DNA from: an uncultured Oscillospiraceae bacterium
GTDB lineage: Bacteria > Bacillota > Clostridia > Oscillospirales > Oscillospiraceae
Length of the DNA stretch: 58,437 bases
Assembly (NCBI GenBank): GCA_910585265.1
Contig: CAJUCA010000014.1
Span: forward strand, 1-58,437
Direction: 5' to 3'
Shown: positions 44,215 through 52,924 of the stretch, piece after piece
Layout of the letters: each line of letters starts with the position of its first letter
How positions within the stretch are numbered: position 1 is the stretch's first letter
Notes under the pieces: generated by a model
The model's database searches: none
The model's input: only the letters and a program-made list of their open reading frames with translations
Told to the model about the DNA's origin: nothing
Made by a program: the position numbers and the translations under genes

Positions 44215-44475
44215 ACCACCCGTTGAACGGGTGGTTTGAACAGGCCCTGTAAGGGTCTAACTCTTGTGGTCGCCCCCTAAAGGGGGCACTGAAAAAGGAC
44301 TTCAATCACACTTTTTGCACCGCAAGTCCCCTATTCGGGGACTAAATGCCCTGCAGCCCCAGCTTCTTACCGTACTCTTTGTTTTTCATTTTTCAGGGAG
44401 CCGCCATGTTTTAGGCATGGCGGCTCCCTGGCTTATGCTAAAGCTTTTTTACCCACCCCCAGTTGAACTGGGGGT
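44215..44475. mobile_element. hairpin-rich element, possibly an IS200/IS605-derived remnant
   Basis: Five palindromes in ~260 bp: AACCACCCGTTGAACGGGTGGTT (44215-44237, shown as arms AACCACCCG/CGGGTGGTT), GCCCCCTAAAGGGGGC (44272-44287), AGTCCCC/GGGGACT (~44325-44342), GGAGCCGCC/GGCGGCTCC (44398-44427) and ACCCCCAGTTGAACTGGGGGT (44455-44475). No ORF fits. The first and last resemble subterminal hairpins of IS200/IS605 elements, so a non-autonomous copy or an orphan TnpB guide-RNA-like end is possible. Confidence 0.35.
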
Positions 44476-44501
44476 TTTGTTTAGCTAAAGCACCAATATA
44501 A

Positions 44502-44531
44502 AAAGGGCGTGGCAAAAAAGCCACGCCCTTT
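44502..44531. terminator. hairpin terminator
   Basis: AAAGGGCGTGGC pairs with GCCACGCCCTTT around an A6 loop. It abuts the IS-end copy. Confidence 0.7.
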
Positions 44532-44597
44532 CAGCTTGTCGAAAAAGTCTGCCAGGAGGCAGACTTTTTCTCGTAAAGATGATAAAATAGAGAATAA
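44531..44597 (+). repeat. left end of an IS1182-like element
   Basis: Same 67 bp as 26206-26272 in opposite orientation, with the AAAAAGTCTGCC/GGCAGACTTTTT hairpin. Here it is followed 12 bp later by the transposase start, which shows it is the IS end. Confidence 0.8.
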
Positions 44598-44609
44598 GGG
44601 GTGAGGGAA

Positions 44610-44801
44610 ATGTTGGAGCGAGGAAAGAACGAGCGTGGGGTCATAGAAATGGTGGATACAGAAAGTCTGGTGCCGGCGGAGCATCTACTGCGGCAGGTGG
44701 ATGCGGCGGTGGATTTTGAGCGGCTGTATGAAATTGTGGAGCCGCTGTACAGCGAGGATGAAGGGCGGCGGAGCATCGATCCAGTGGTGCAACTGTGTTG
44801 A
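44610..44801 (+). pseudogene. IS1182-family transposase, N-terminal fragment
   Basis: From the ATG at 44610 (MLERGKNERG) after GAGGGAA, about 60 residues match the start of IS1182-type transposases: SLVPAEHLLRQVDAAVDFER, then IVEPLYSEDEGRRSIDPVV. The frame stops after VVQLC, losing the whole catalytic part. The adjacent 44802-44845 may contain the far IS end, which would mean an internal deletion. Confidence 0.75.
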
Positions 44802-44845
44802 TTGTTATGGAAAATAATCTTTTGCGATACTATAGGTAGAAAAGG

Positions 44846-44880
44846 AAATCGACCCCACAAAAAATGTGTGGGGTCGATTT
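44846..44880. terminator. terminator of the XRE gene
   Basis: AAATCGACCCCA pairs with TGGGGTCGATTT with T-run on either strand; it lies 14 nt after the minus-strand regulator stop. Confidence 0.8.
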
Positions 44881-44893
44881 TTACGTCTGCGGT

Positions 44894-45136
44894 TTAACTG
44901 ATCTCCTGCTCCAGTGCGTCAAACTCTGGCGTAGAGAAGAACTCTCCCAGCGTGATTTCAAAGCCATCGCATAATTTCTTGATCGTAACGGTTCCGGGAT
45001 TCTGACTCTCGCCGTTCAAAATACTTTTGATCGTTGCTTGGGGCACCGCAGAGATATTGCTCAGGCCATTAGGCGTGATGCCGCGCTCCTTGCACAGCGC
45101 CAGAATGCGGGCGGCTATCGCCTCACGAGTATTCAT
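44894..45136 (-). CDS. XRE-family helix-turn-helix repressor
   Basis: An 80-residue single-domain regulator; the ATG at 45136 (MNTREA) follows AGGAGGG, two codons inside the longest frame. HTH_3-type five-helix fold: ILALCKERGITPNGLSNISA, then VPQATIKSILNGES as the recognition helix. It is divergent from the gene at 45262 and the intergenic region holds three matching palindromes, so it very probably represses both genes. Confidence 0.88.
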   Translation of the reverse strand: MNTREAIAARILALCKERGITPNGLSNISAVPQATIKSILNGESQNPGTVTIKKLCDGFEITLGEFFSTPEFDALEQEIS

Positions 45137-45153
45137 AGGCAAACCCTCCTAAA

Positions 45154-45243
45154 AGTGATTTGTCACTATGATAAAATATTTGGGCTTTCCGTATTAGTGA
45201 CCCTTCACTAACATTTAGATATATGGTATAGTGATTTATCACT
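45154..45243. promoter_or_regulatory. three XRE operators (AGTGA-N4-TCACT)
   Basis: Perfect palindromes: AGTGATTTGTCACT (45154-45167), AGTGACCCTTCACT (45196-45209) and AGTGATTTATCACT (45230-45243). Starts are 42 and 34 bp apart, between the divergent XRE and 280-residue genes; the last overlaps the leader of the 45262 gene. Confidence 0.85.
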
Positions 45244-45261
45244 ATACCTGGAGGGAAGCAA

Positions 45262-46104
45262 ATGAATAAAGAGACGCTTGACCTGCTGGCTCACGAACTG
45301 GGTGAGATATACCACTGGGAGGAGGAATGCCCCGGCGTGTATTACTTGAGCATCCTAACCACCATTGAGGAGGGAGGGGAGTATTATGCCGTATTGGAGG
45401 GCGCGCCCATTACCCAGGAGGCCCGCGCCATAGGCCGCAGGCTGAAGGATGTCCCAGTTCTGCTCTACCCCTTGGAAGCGGAGGATGGTGCCTGGACGGT
45501 GGTGGAGTACGAGATCCTGCGATATCAAACGGCACGCGGCCTCCCTATGCCCGAGGGCAAATCCCTGCGCGAGGCCGCGCTGTATGGGGCGGAGCTGCGC
45601 CCGGACTATTTTGGGGCATACCCTGTACCATTCCTCACCCCTTGGGGACATACCCTCCGCCACCGTCCGCTGGATAACGGGATCTACTGGATAGAGACAG
45701 AGCAGTGCGTGGAGGTGCTGGCGGTGTGCTATCCAATCTGGGATGGGGATCTGTCGGAAGGGCTGTGGGAGGTAGGCCGAAAATTGGATGCCGAAGGCGA
45801 GATGGGGTACAGATACTTTTTGAAGGAAACTGCCTGCGTAGCCATCTGGGAGCTTCTGAGACTCCGCCCGGCCTTACTTACCACCGGCCTGATCCGGAAG
45901 ACCGAGCTGATGAACGCAATTTGGGAGCACCAGCCGGGGTACGCTCTGGGCTATAATGCCCAAGAGCAGGCCGGATTGAACGACGCCCTTGGCCTGCTCC
46001 TGTATGCGCTGGGGGTGGAGGACAGGGAGCTGGAAAGCTCTCCGGAGCATATGATCACGCTGACAGAAGAGGCGGGGACAGAATTTATCGGCTTCTGGAG
46101 GTGA
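45262..46104 (+). CDS. unrecognised protein controlled by the XRE repressor
   Basis: A 280-residue acidic, soluble protein; ATG after GGAGGGAAG. No known domain, signal peptide or membrane helix. It is rich in Trp, Tyr and Glu, with an N-terminal segment HELGEIYHWEEECPGVYYL and a predicted mixed alpha/beta body. Shared operators with the XRE gene imply tight repression. Immediately downstream is a decayed gpr-like gene. It could be a stand-alone conserved gut-Clostridia protein or the effector of a small regulatory module; not assignable. Confidence 0.7.
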   Translation: MNKETLDLLAHELGEIYHWEEECPGVYYLSILTTIEEGGEYYAVLEGAPITQEARAIGRRLKDVPVLLYPLEAEDGAWTVVEYEILRYQTARGLPMPEGKSLREAALYGAELRPDYFGAYPVPFLTPWGHTLRHRPLDNGIYWIETEQCVEVLAVCYPIWDGDLSEGLWEVGRKLDAEGEMGYRYFLKETACVAIWELLRLRPALLTTGLIRKTELMNAIWEHQPGYALGYNAQEQAGLNDALGLLLYALGVEDRELESSPEHMITLTEEAGTEFIGFWR

Positions 46105-46110
46105 CCGGGG

Positions 46111-46409
46111 ATGGAAGTAAAGGATATCGTTTCCCATGGTGTGCCTGTGAGCCAGTACCATATCCGCTCCAAAGACATTGCTGCGGCTCTGGACCGCCAT
46201 GCGGTCAGTACATCACTTTGGAAACGGGGCCATTGAATCAGATGGTCAATTTTGAGGAGGTGTGCGCCTGCCTGACCAACCAGATTCAGCCTTTTTTGAA
46301 GCCGTATTTTGGGAAGACCTTGTGTGTCTGTGGTCTTGGGAATCGTGACATTGCGGCGGATCGTTTGGGGCCGGAAACTGCCAGGAGGTTTCGACCCCAG
46401 TTTCATTAG
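46111..46409 (+). pseudogene. GPR spore-protease-like gene, frameshifted and truncated
   Basis: The ATG at 46111 (MEVKDIVSHGVPVSQYHIRS) opens a 41-codon frame. Near 46198 the family-like sequence jumps frame to GQYITLETGPLN and continues through VCGLGNRDIAADRLGPETA, stopping at 46409. GxYxTLE and VxGLGNRDxTxDxLGP are hallmarks of the germination protease GPR, which degrades small acid-soluble spore proteins. Full-length GPR is over 300 residues and continues with a VTRHL block missing here. The remnant supports a spore-forming ancestry. 46410-46475 has no gene. Confidence 0.6.
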
Positions 46410-46475
46410 CTTGAAATGATGAGCAGGGAAACCTTCAAAGCAATTCCCTAGGTCCACTATGGCTGAGCTTCGCAT

Positions 46476-46733
46476 TTATTTGACCCGGTAGAGATTTGAA
46501 GACAGGCTTCCGTTTTCCCGCCAGCGGTGCGTTTTCTCTACCAGCCCCAGCTTCACCAACCCATCCAGTGCCCGCTTTACCGTCGAGCGGGACAGGCTCA
46601 CCCCGGCGGCGATGGTGTTGATCCCCGGCCAGCAGGTACCATCCTTATTGGCGTGGTCTTTGAGGAAACGGTACACCGCCTTTTCCCGGCCGTTCAGATC
46701 CCGATTGTCGTAGATATCATCGTAATAGGTCAA
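46476..46733 (-). CDS. winged-helix DNA-binding protein of the conjugative module
   Basis: An 85-residue protein from a TTG at 46733 (LTYYDDIYDNRDL), with GGGGGTGA ahead and 4 nt from the stop of the coupling-protein gene; a longer frame to 46769 overlaps that gene. A helix_36-type winged helix spans most of it: REKAVYRFLKDHANKDGTCW, then the recognition helix SRSTVKRALDGLVKLGL. Similar to N-terminal domains of replication or mobilisation regulators. Probably translated by coupling with virD4. Confidence 0.7.
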   Translation of the reverse strand: MTYYDDIYDNRDLNGREKAVYRFLKDHANKDGTCWPGINTIAAGVSLSRSTVKRALDGLVKLGLVEKTHRWRENGSLSSNLYRVK

Positions 46734-46737
46734 GGCA

Positions 46738-47261
46738 TCACCCCCCGGATGGGTCTGGCGGCGGCCCATCCTGCTTTTTCATAGAATCAGGGATGATTGC
46801 CAGCGGCTGGCCCTCCTGTTTCTCCTGCCAGTGGCATCTGTCATCCTTCTGCCCAGTCCGTCCCTCCCGCGGGGGACGGACTTTTTCTTCCTCCGGGGGC
46901 GCTAATAAAAACCTGTTTTGGATTTCCTGCTCCAGTTCCTGCCGTCCAGCGTAATACACCTTCCGCTGGCCATGCTCCGGCGTCTGATAGGGTTCCCCGA
47001 AGGTGATGCCCCAGTCCAGGAACAGCCGCAGCCTGGTCCGCATGGGGTGGGACCCGGTTTTCATCACCACAAACTCCCCCTTGGGGATGGACTTCAGCTC
47101 ATCCGGTGTCATCAGCGCCCGCTCCGCCATCTGGAGGGACTGGCTGTTCTCCCCTTTGCTCCGGCTGATGGAGCCGGACTGTACCGTGTAACTGCCCAAG
47201 GCCCGGGAGAGCACGTCGGCGGTCTGGCTGTTGGGGGCAAAGCCGCCAAAGATGGTCGTTT
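46738..47261 (-). CDS. VirD4-type coupling protein, 3' exon
   Basis: The 3' part of the conjugative coupling ATPase, separated from its 5' exon (50016-51348) by a group II intron. Joining ...AACTGCC to AAACGACC restores the family sequence DNCQTTIFGGFAPNSQTADV without a frame change; total 618 residues. This exon carries the C-terminal lobe (LSRALGSYTVQSGS; MAERALMTPDELKSIPKGEF) and a charged Pro-rich tail. Unspliced transcripts give only the N-terminal portion. Confidence 0.85.
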
Positions 47262-50015
47262 ATAGTGATAGGTAATCCTTTGAAATCATCTCCAGATTTT
47301 CCCCCACTCCACACCGGACATGAGACTTTCACCTCATCCGGCGTTCCATCAATTGCAAATGTTTTCCGTTTATTCAGTTTCCTATAGAAAGCAGTTTTTT
47401 AGGATTGTGCGATTTCAGGCAAACCAGCAAGGACTCTTAACTTATTTAGGGCTTGCATCTGCTTAAGATTGAGTTTTAACAGGTCGAGATAGTACAGGAT
47501 GATGTCCGCCCTATGCGCGTGTATCAATTTGTGTACCGGCTCCAACACGAGGAGCAGATTGGCATATTCATCTCCACCGCCACGACCTTTAGGTATTCTG
47601 TGGTGGCAATGGATTTCACCAAGGGAACGAAATTCTCGGCCTGTCACAGCACATTTTCCCCACTGAGCGCAGAACAGTGATATGCGATTGTCCGCATATT
47701 CTGTATTGTAGCCAAACGCAGGCTGCCGCATCAGCTTCAGCATGAGCGGGACATTGACCCGTAGGTTATCATGCAGCCCCGCCCTGCCGCTTTCATTGTA
47801 ATAGCAGCTTTTATAAGGTCTGCCTTTTGGATTTTTATGCTGTATATAGCCAATGGGATAGATAGGCTCGTCCGACCCGGCCACATATCGAAGCATGGCG
47901 GACTTTCCATATCGGCTCCGCTCCGTCCGGGTGAGCTTACGCCCGGATTTGACCAATCTGCTGCCGCATTGCGTTTTGAGCCTGCTGGTAAGGACAGTCA
48001 TGACCGACCGATGCAAGTGTCTGCAATCAAGGTTGACGGCTGTGGCGATTTTATAATATTCCTGAATCCCCATCACCATTGCGTTGTAGATACGCACCTC
48101 GTCCAATTCTGTCTTTCCATGGCGCGGGTTTGCTATCTGCTTTGCCTGCGCCACCAGCTTGTCCCGTTCTGCCTTTAACCGTTTATCACAAATATGTGAG
48201 ACAACGACCTGTTTATTTGCTTTTGGGTGAACTTTAAGCTTGAAACCGAGAAACTCCGAGTAACGACGCTTCACATTGACGACCCTCGTCTTTTCTGCTG
48301 ATACCTCCAAACGCAACCGTTGGGCCAGCCATTGTGTTACCGCAATTTTGGTGCGCTCCGCAGTATTTTTTGTTCGGCAGAAAATTCGAAAATCATCAGC
48401 ATATCGGACAATAAACATCTCTTTCAGCCCCGTCTTTTTCATGGCATGATAGCCCGCACCCTTGTTGTCACTGCCATTTTTATTGACCATGACAGCATAT
48501 TTTCTGGTCAGCGGGTGCTCCTGCCATTGGCTTTCGACCCAGTGGTCAAGTTCGTTCAGCACAATATTTGCCAGTAGGGGAGAAATGATACCGCCCTGCG
48601 GCGTACCCTTTCGCGGGTATTCCATTGTGCCGTCCGGCATACGAATAGGGGCTTTAAGGATTTGCTTCAAAACATACAAAAGTTGTTTATCGTGGATTCC
48701 CATTGCCCAGATTTGGCGCATCAGCTTTGTGTGGTCAACATTGTCAAAGAAGCCCTTGATGTCGAATTCTACAACATAGTGCAGATGGCTCAACTGTAAA
48801 AGATTATAGGTCTTGGCAATTGCGTGTTCCACAGAGCGTCCGGGACGAAACCCATAGCTGTTGTCGCTGAATTTTGCTTCACAGATTGGCTCCATGACCT
48901 GCTTGATACATTGCTGTACCAGCCTGTCCCAAATGCAGGGAATACCGAGCGGTCTGGTGGAGCCGTTGGGCTTCGGGATTTCCTTGCGCCGCACCGGCTT
49001 GGGCCGATAGCCCATCTTACCTCCCTTAACGATTTGCCTGACTTTTCCGACGACTTGTTCTGTCGGTAGCCTTCCAATATCCTTTATGGTCAGGCGGTCT
49101 GTTCCGGGGGTGCTGCTGCCTGTGTTGGTCTTGATATTACGATAAGCCAACAGGATGTTTTCCCGGGACAGGATGATATCCATTAGGGTGGAAAACTGTT
49201 CACCGTTTTTGCTCTTTGCGTACAGGTCGTCATAGGTCTGCTGCATTCCGTAATATTCGGCGTGCCTCAAACTGGTTACGCTTGTTTCCTGCTTTACTTT
49301 TGGCACAAGGCATCACTCCTTCCTTGGGCAGTGACCCTTTTGCTCATACTCGAAATCCTTGTGTTCAACTGAATAACTTGGACATTTTGCAATTGACTTG
49401 AGGCCATCCCTCCATCCCCATTACAGGGAGTTCATCGGTTCGACCTCTGCTTTTCAGCATCGGTTCGCCTGCTTATCTGCTTCGTCAGGCTGCGTCTTAG
49501 TAAAGACACCCGATACCTTTCCTCGTTCCGATAATCCTATCTGTACATATACCCGTAGGTGCCCGCTATAAGCCTGCTGGCTTGGGTGCGCCTGTAACGC
49601 ATCATGGTTTTTCATAACTGTCATTTTTACTCAACCACACCAGCTGCGATTTCTCGCATCCTTACTTTTCAATAAGGCCGACATTTAGACCCTTACATTC
49701 GCGGGTTCGTCAGTCCGTTGAGGACATTCTCACCATAGGCATTTTATAGACCCCCGGCCTATAGGCAGCGCCATCCACCGCTGGATGGTTTTCGTGTGTG
49801 GCATCCGCCGATTCACTTACGGCTGCTCTCAGCCGGCTTTACCGAGCTTCTGACGGTCGGCGTTTCCGCTCACACCGCCAGTCGGAGTATCAGGGCAGGT
49901 GTTTCCGGGCGTTACCCCATCATTCCGCCTGTCGGATTATCAGTTCTCCAAAGCTGTTGATTTCACCTCGCTTTCAGCCTTGTGCCTGACCTTTTCAGTC
50001 AGGAACGAGTCGCAC
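47262..50015 (-). mobile_element. group II intron with ORF, inserted in the coupling-protein gene
   Basis: A 2754-nt intron. The 5' splice site reads GTGCG from 50015; the 3' end reads CACTAT with terminal AT at 47263-47262. Domain V is visible at ~47311-47345 (GCCGGATGAGGTGAAAGTC arm with a matching descending arm) and a domain VI follows. The maturase ORF lies in domain IV. The exon frame is restored exactly on splicing. The region 49307-50015 is the 5' ribozyme part (domains I-III) and has no protein gene. Confidence 0.88.
47399..49306 (-). CDS. ltrA: group II intron reverse transcriptase/maturase with HNH endonuclease
   Basis: A 635-residue multifunctional protein starting at GTG 49306 behind GGAAGGAG. 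It has the reverse-transcriptase fingers/palm (RPLGIPCIWDRLVQQ; YGFRPGRS; GTPQGGIISPLLANI) with catalytic YADD in FIVRYADDF, a maturase X/thumb domain (~390-470), and a C-terminal HNH nuclease (CAVTG, then EIHCHHRIPKGRGG). It helps the intron fold and drives retrohoming. All key motifs are intact, so the intron may be mobile. Confidence 0.94.
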   Translation of the reverse strand: MPKVKQETSVTSLRHAEYYGMQQTYDDLYAKSKNGEQFSTLMDIILSRENILLAYRNIKTNTGSSTPGTDRLTIKDIGRLPTEQVVGKVRQIVKGGKMGYRPKPVRRKEIPKPNGSTRPLGIPCIWDRLVQQCIKQVMEPICEAKFSDNSYGFRPGRSVEHAIAKTYNLLQLSHLHYVVEFDIKGFFDNVDHTKLMRQIWAMGIHDKQLLYVLKQILKAPIRMPDGTMEYPRKGTPQGGIISPLLANIVLNELDHWVESQWQEHPLTRKYAVMVNKNGSDNKGAGYHAMKKTGLKEMFIVRYADDFRIFCRTKNTAERTKIAVTQWLAQRLRLEVSAEKTRVVNVKRRYSEFLGFKLKVHPKANKQVVVSHICDKRLKAERDKLVAQAKQIANPRHGKTELDEVRIYNAMVMGIQEYYKIATAVNLDCRHLHRSVMTVLTSRLKTQCGSRLVKSGRKLTRTERSRYGKSAMLRYVAGSDEPIYPIGYIQHKNPKGRPYKSCYYNESGRAGLHDNLRVNVPLMLKLMRQPAFGYNTEYADNRISLFCAQWGKCAVTGREFRSLGEIHCHHRIPKGRGGGDEYANLLLVLEPVHKLIHAHRADIILYYLDLLKLNLKQMQALNKLRVLAGLPEIAQS

Positions 50016-51348
50016 GGCAGTTGTCCTGAATGATCTCCGAGCCTTCCTTGCCATAATTCTTCTCCAACTGTGCCAAGGACTGGATAATGGGCAGCATGGT
50101 GAGCTTCCGGGAACGCCCCGCGCTGAACAGGGACAGCACATCGAAGGGCGGCATGGTGCCGAACTCGTCGCAGAACAGCACCACCCGGTTCTTCAGCTTA
50201 CCCCCGTTCTCATCCGCCACGGAGAATAGCTCCCGGCTCAGGTTCTGGATCATCAATCCCGCCATAAAGTTCTTGGTCTGGTCCTCCTCGGGCAGCACCA
50301 GGAAGATGGCGGACTTTTTGCTGGCAAAGCTCTCTGCGTCCAGAGGACTGTCAAAGCAGATGGTCTGCTCCAACTCCGTGTCGAGGAAGGCGTTCAGCCG
50401 GGACAGCACGGTGGACAGCACCGAGGCCATGGCCTGCTCCGAGGTGTTCAGCGCCGCCCCGGCGAACCATCGGGCCTTGTGCTCGGGCGGGAGGCGGCTC
50501 ATCAGCACCTGGAAACAGCTTTTCCCCTTGGTGCCGGAGGGCTCCAAGAGGTCCTGCACCAGCTTGAACACCGACACGATATGGCGGCGCTCCTGGAGCT
50601 GACCATCAATTTCTTTGGGCGGCAGGAACTCCGCCAGCAGGAGGATCACAGCGGTGAGCAAGCCCTCGGCGGAATCGTAAAAAAATGCGTTCTGGCCGTA
50701 GCTGCCGCTGTCCCCGTCCGGGTTGATGATGGTCTTGGACAGGATCTTGGCATACTTCTCCGCCTTGGCCCGCGCCGCCAGATCATCGGGATGCTCCACC
50801 GCCTGGTCCATGTAGGCGTTGGCCAGGGTCAGGAAATTGAACCCGTCAGACCTGGTTGGGTTTCGCAAATCGATGATGGAGATCTGATAACCGTAGTATT
50901 TTTCTGCGATGGCTCCGTAGTTCCGGGCCAGATCCCCCTTGGTATCCAGGGCCAGAAAGCTCATCCCGCAGGCGCAGGCGTACTCCAGGTTGGGGTACAG
51001 AAAAAATGCCGTTTTGCCTACGCCCGCCGCGCCGATCATCAGGCAGTGGATGTCGTCGCTGTCAACCAGGGCGGTGATCTTGCCCTTCTTCCCCTGGGAG
51101 CCCAGCACCAGCCCCTGGACTTTAGGAAGGTCTTTGCCCTGCCGCCACTGGGCGGGGTGGAAGGGGACGCGGGCGAAGGTCTTGGCGATCTCCTTGGGTT
51201 CGGCCCAGCGGGCGGTGCCGTGCTGGCCGTCGCCCACGGGCTTGGACTTGATGCTGTCCAGCGACCCGTGGTTGGAGGCATAGGCGATGCCACCGATGAG
51301 CGCGAAACCCACGACGGCAAAAATAATGAGGATGAATTCTTGAGACAT
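50016..51348 (-). CDS. VirD4-type coupling protein, 5' exon
   Basis: Encodes residues 1-444 of a TraG/VirD4 DNA-transport ATPase that links the relaxosome to the type IV secretion channel. One N-terminal membrane helix (ILIIFAVVGFALIGGIAYA), Walker A GAAGVGKT (~residues 107-114), Walker B VVLFCDEFG with the conserved acidic pair. The exon ends ...IIQDNCR at the intron boundary; reading into the intron ends after five more codons (TGA). ATG behind GAGAGGTG. The C-terminal part is at 46738-47261. Confidence 0.9.
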
Positions 51349-51359
51349 GGCGGCACCTC

Positions 51360-51617
51360 TCAGTACGACTGTACCATGCCGCCACAGCGGATTTCGTGAT
51401 CTTCATCCAGCGTCTGCCCCGGTAGGGCCTGCTCATCCTGGAACCGCTCCGGGAACAGCTCGGCGGCGGTCTGCCGCAGGATGTCCAGGTCGTTGGTCTG
51501 GGCGGTCTGGTAGACGCTGACCAGCTCGGCATCGTCCAAAACGGATCGGGGGAAGTAGGGCCGCAGGAACATGACCTCGCTCACCTGTCTGCAATAGCTA
51601 CGATAATACCTGTTCAT
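51360..51617 (-). CDS. small conserved conjugative-element protein
   Basis: An 85-residue acidic protein; ATG at 51617 with GGAGG 9 nt ahead, overlapping the Toprim gene's 3' end by 20 nt and ending 11 nt before the coupling-protein start. I recognise no domain. The position between a Toprim protein and VirD4 is typical of small accessory genes of gut Firmicutes conjugative elements. Confidence 0.65.
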   Translation of the reverse strand: MNRYYRSYCRQVSEVMFLRPYFPRSVLDDAELVSVYQTAQTNDLDILRQTAAELFPERFQDEQALPGQTLDEDHEIRCGGMVQSY

Positions 51618-52524
51618 TCTGTTGTTCCTCCATCGTCTGTTGAAAATTTGCGCACAGGTCCTCGTTCCAATCCTTGAGGACGGGCACCAGCGCGTTCACC
51701 GTCAGCCCCTTCTCCCGGGCCAGCGCCGCCAGCCGCCGCATGGCCAACTGCCCCGCCTGGTCGTTGTCCAGCGCGAAGTGGACGGTGTCGATCTGCGGAT
51801 ACCGTTCCAGCATCCCCAGCATGGGCTGGGATGAGGTGCCGCACAGGGCCACATAGCTGTGCCTGGCCCAGGCGCTGTCGTGGAACTTGGAGATAAAAGA
51901 CAGCATATCAATGGGGGCCTCAAACACCATGAGCTGGTTGCTGGAGCCGGGCCAGTTGAAGGCGTACCGGAAGTCGCTGCCCTCCACGGTCATGCGGAAG
52001 GACTTGCCCTGGCTGTTGGTACTGCGCTTGTGGGCGTGACGGGGTGTGCCGTCCTTGTCCATGCCCACAAATACCGCGTTGTGGTACTTTTGATCCTCGT
52101 AGACCAGCCCCAGCTTGACGAAGGTGGTGAGTACGTCCCGGTCCAGGTGGCGGTGCTTGAGGAGATAGGCGAACACCCGCCGGTTGTCCTTATTGGCGGG
52201 CGGCAGCTCGAAGGGCTTCTTCACTTTTTCTTTGGGCTTGTTCACCCGGGGGCAGAGCTGGCTGACGTCCTCGTTCAGCAGGGCCAGCACCGCCTCCTGA
52301 TAATTCATGCCGTAGAACTCCTTGAGAAATGTCACAGGCCCGCCGCCCTTCTCGGCGGCATGGTCGTACCACTCATTGCCCTGGACGGTGACGCTGTGGT
52401 TGCTGGCCATGCGGAACTCCAGCCCGGAGCGGACGAGGGGCTCCCCCTTGAAGCGGAGGAACTCCACCAGGTCTACCGCGTTGGCCTGGAGCTTCTGTTC
52501 TTCTGTGAAATGGATGTAGGGCAT
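51598..52524 (-). CDS. DUF3991/Toprim-domain primase-like protein
   Basis: A 308-residue protein starting MPYIHFTEEQ after GAGGAGG. Residues ~5-80 look like a CHC2-type/DUF3991 region (LRFKGEPLVRSGLEFRM; GGGPVTFLKEFYGMN), and ~195-290 a Toprim fold: LMVFEAPIDMLSF holds the conserved Glu and VHFALDNDQAGQLAM the Asp-x-Asp. Such proteins accompany relaxases and may prime or process transferred single-stranded DNA. Confidence 0.85.
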   Translation of the reverse strand: MPYIHFTEEQKLQANAVDLVEFLRFKGEPLVRSGLEFRMASNHSVTVQGNEWYDHAAEKGGGPVTFLKEFYGMNYQEAVLALLNEDVSQLCPRVNKPKEKVKKPFELPPANKDNRRVFAYLLKHRHLDRDVLTTFVKLGLVYEDQKYHNAVFVGMDKDGTPRHAHKRSTNSQGKSFRMTVEGSDFRYAFNWPGSSNQLMVFEAPIDMLSFISKFHDSAWARHSYVALCGTSSQPMLGMLERYPQIDTVHFALDNDQAGQLAMRRLAALAREKGLTVNALVPVLKDWNEDLCANFQQTMEEQQNEQVLS

Positions 52525-52596
52525 TTCAAACCTCCTCTGAACGCAAAAAGGCCAGGATACCGTGTAGACGGTACCCTGGCCTCAGTGACTGATGTA

Positions 52597-52924
52597 CTAT
52601 TCGGTTGTGATCTCCTGTTTTGGCACTGGCTGGAAGGGGGTGTTGGCTTCGGATTTCTTTCGCACGATGTCCCAAAGCATTTCCTGGTAAGCGTGTGCCG
52701 TACCATAGACCTTACTGGAAAATTCAAAGCGGTAATATTTCGCCGTTTGGTTTTCCGTCAATAGGGATAGGTGAAAATAAAAAGGGCTTCTGTTCCGGAT
52801 GTTGGGCAAGATGTGCCAGCAGCCTGGACGGTCCGATGTTCCCACAATGGACATTGATGCGTCCGTCCTGGTAGCAAATGTAGTCCTCACATGCGGAATC
52901 ACATTTGCTGCTCCTGGTCCTCAT
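52597..52924 (-). pseudogene. small conjugative-element protein, frameshifted at a T5 run
   Basis: From the ATG at 52924 one frame reads CEDYICYQDGRINVHCGNIG and LLAHLAQHPEQKPF; after CCCTTTTTATT the family-like sequence continues in another frame as YFHLSLLTENQTAKYYRFEF to a stop at 52597. One T fewer would give a single ~109-residue protein. Each half alone can be called as a separate ORF. It overlaps the relaxase stop by 26 nt. Function unknown; frameshift could be real or a homopolymer error. Confidence 0.55.
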
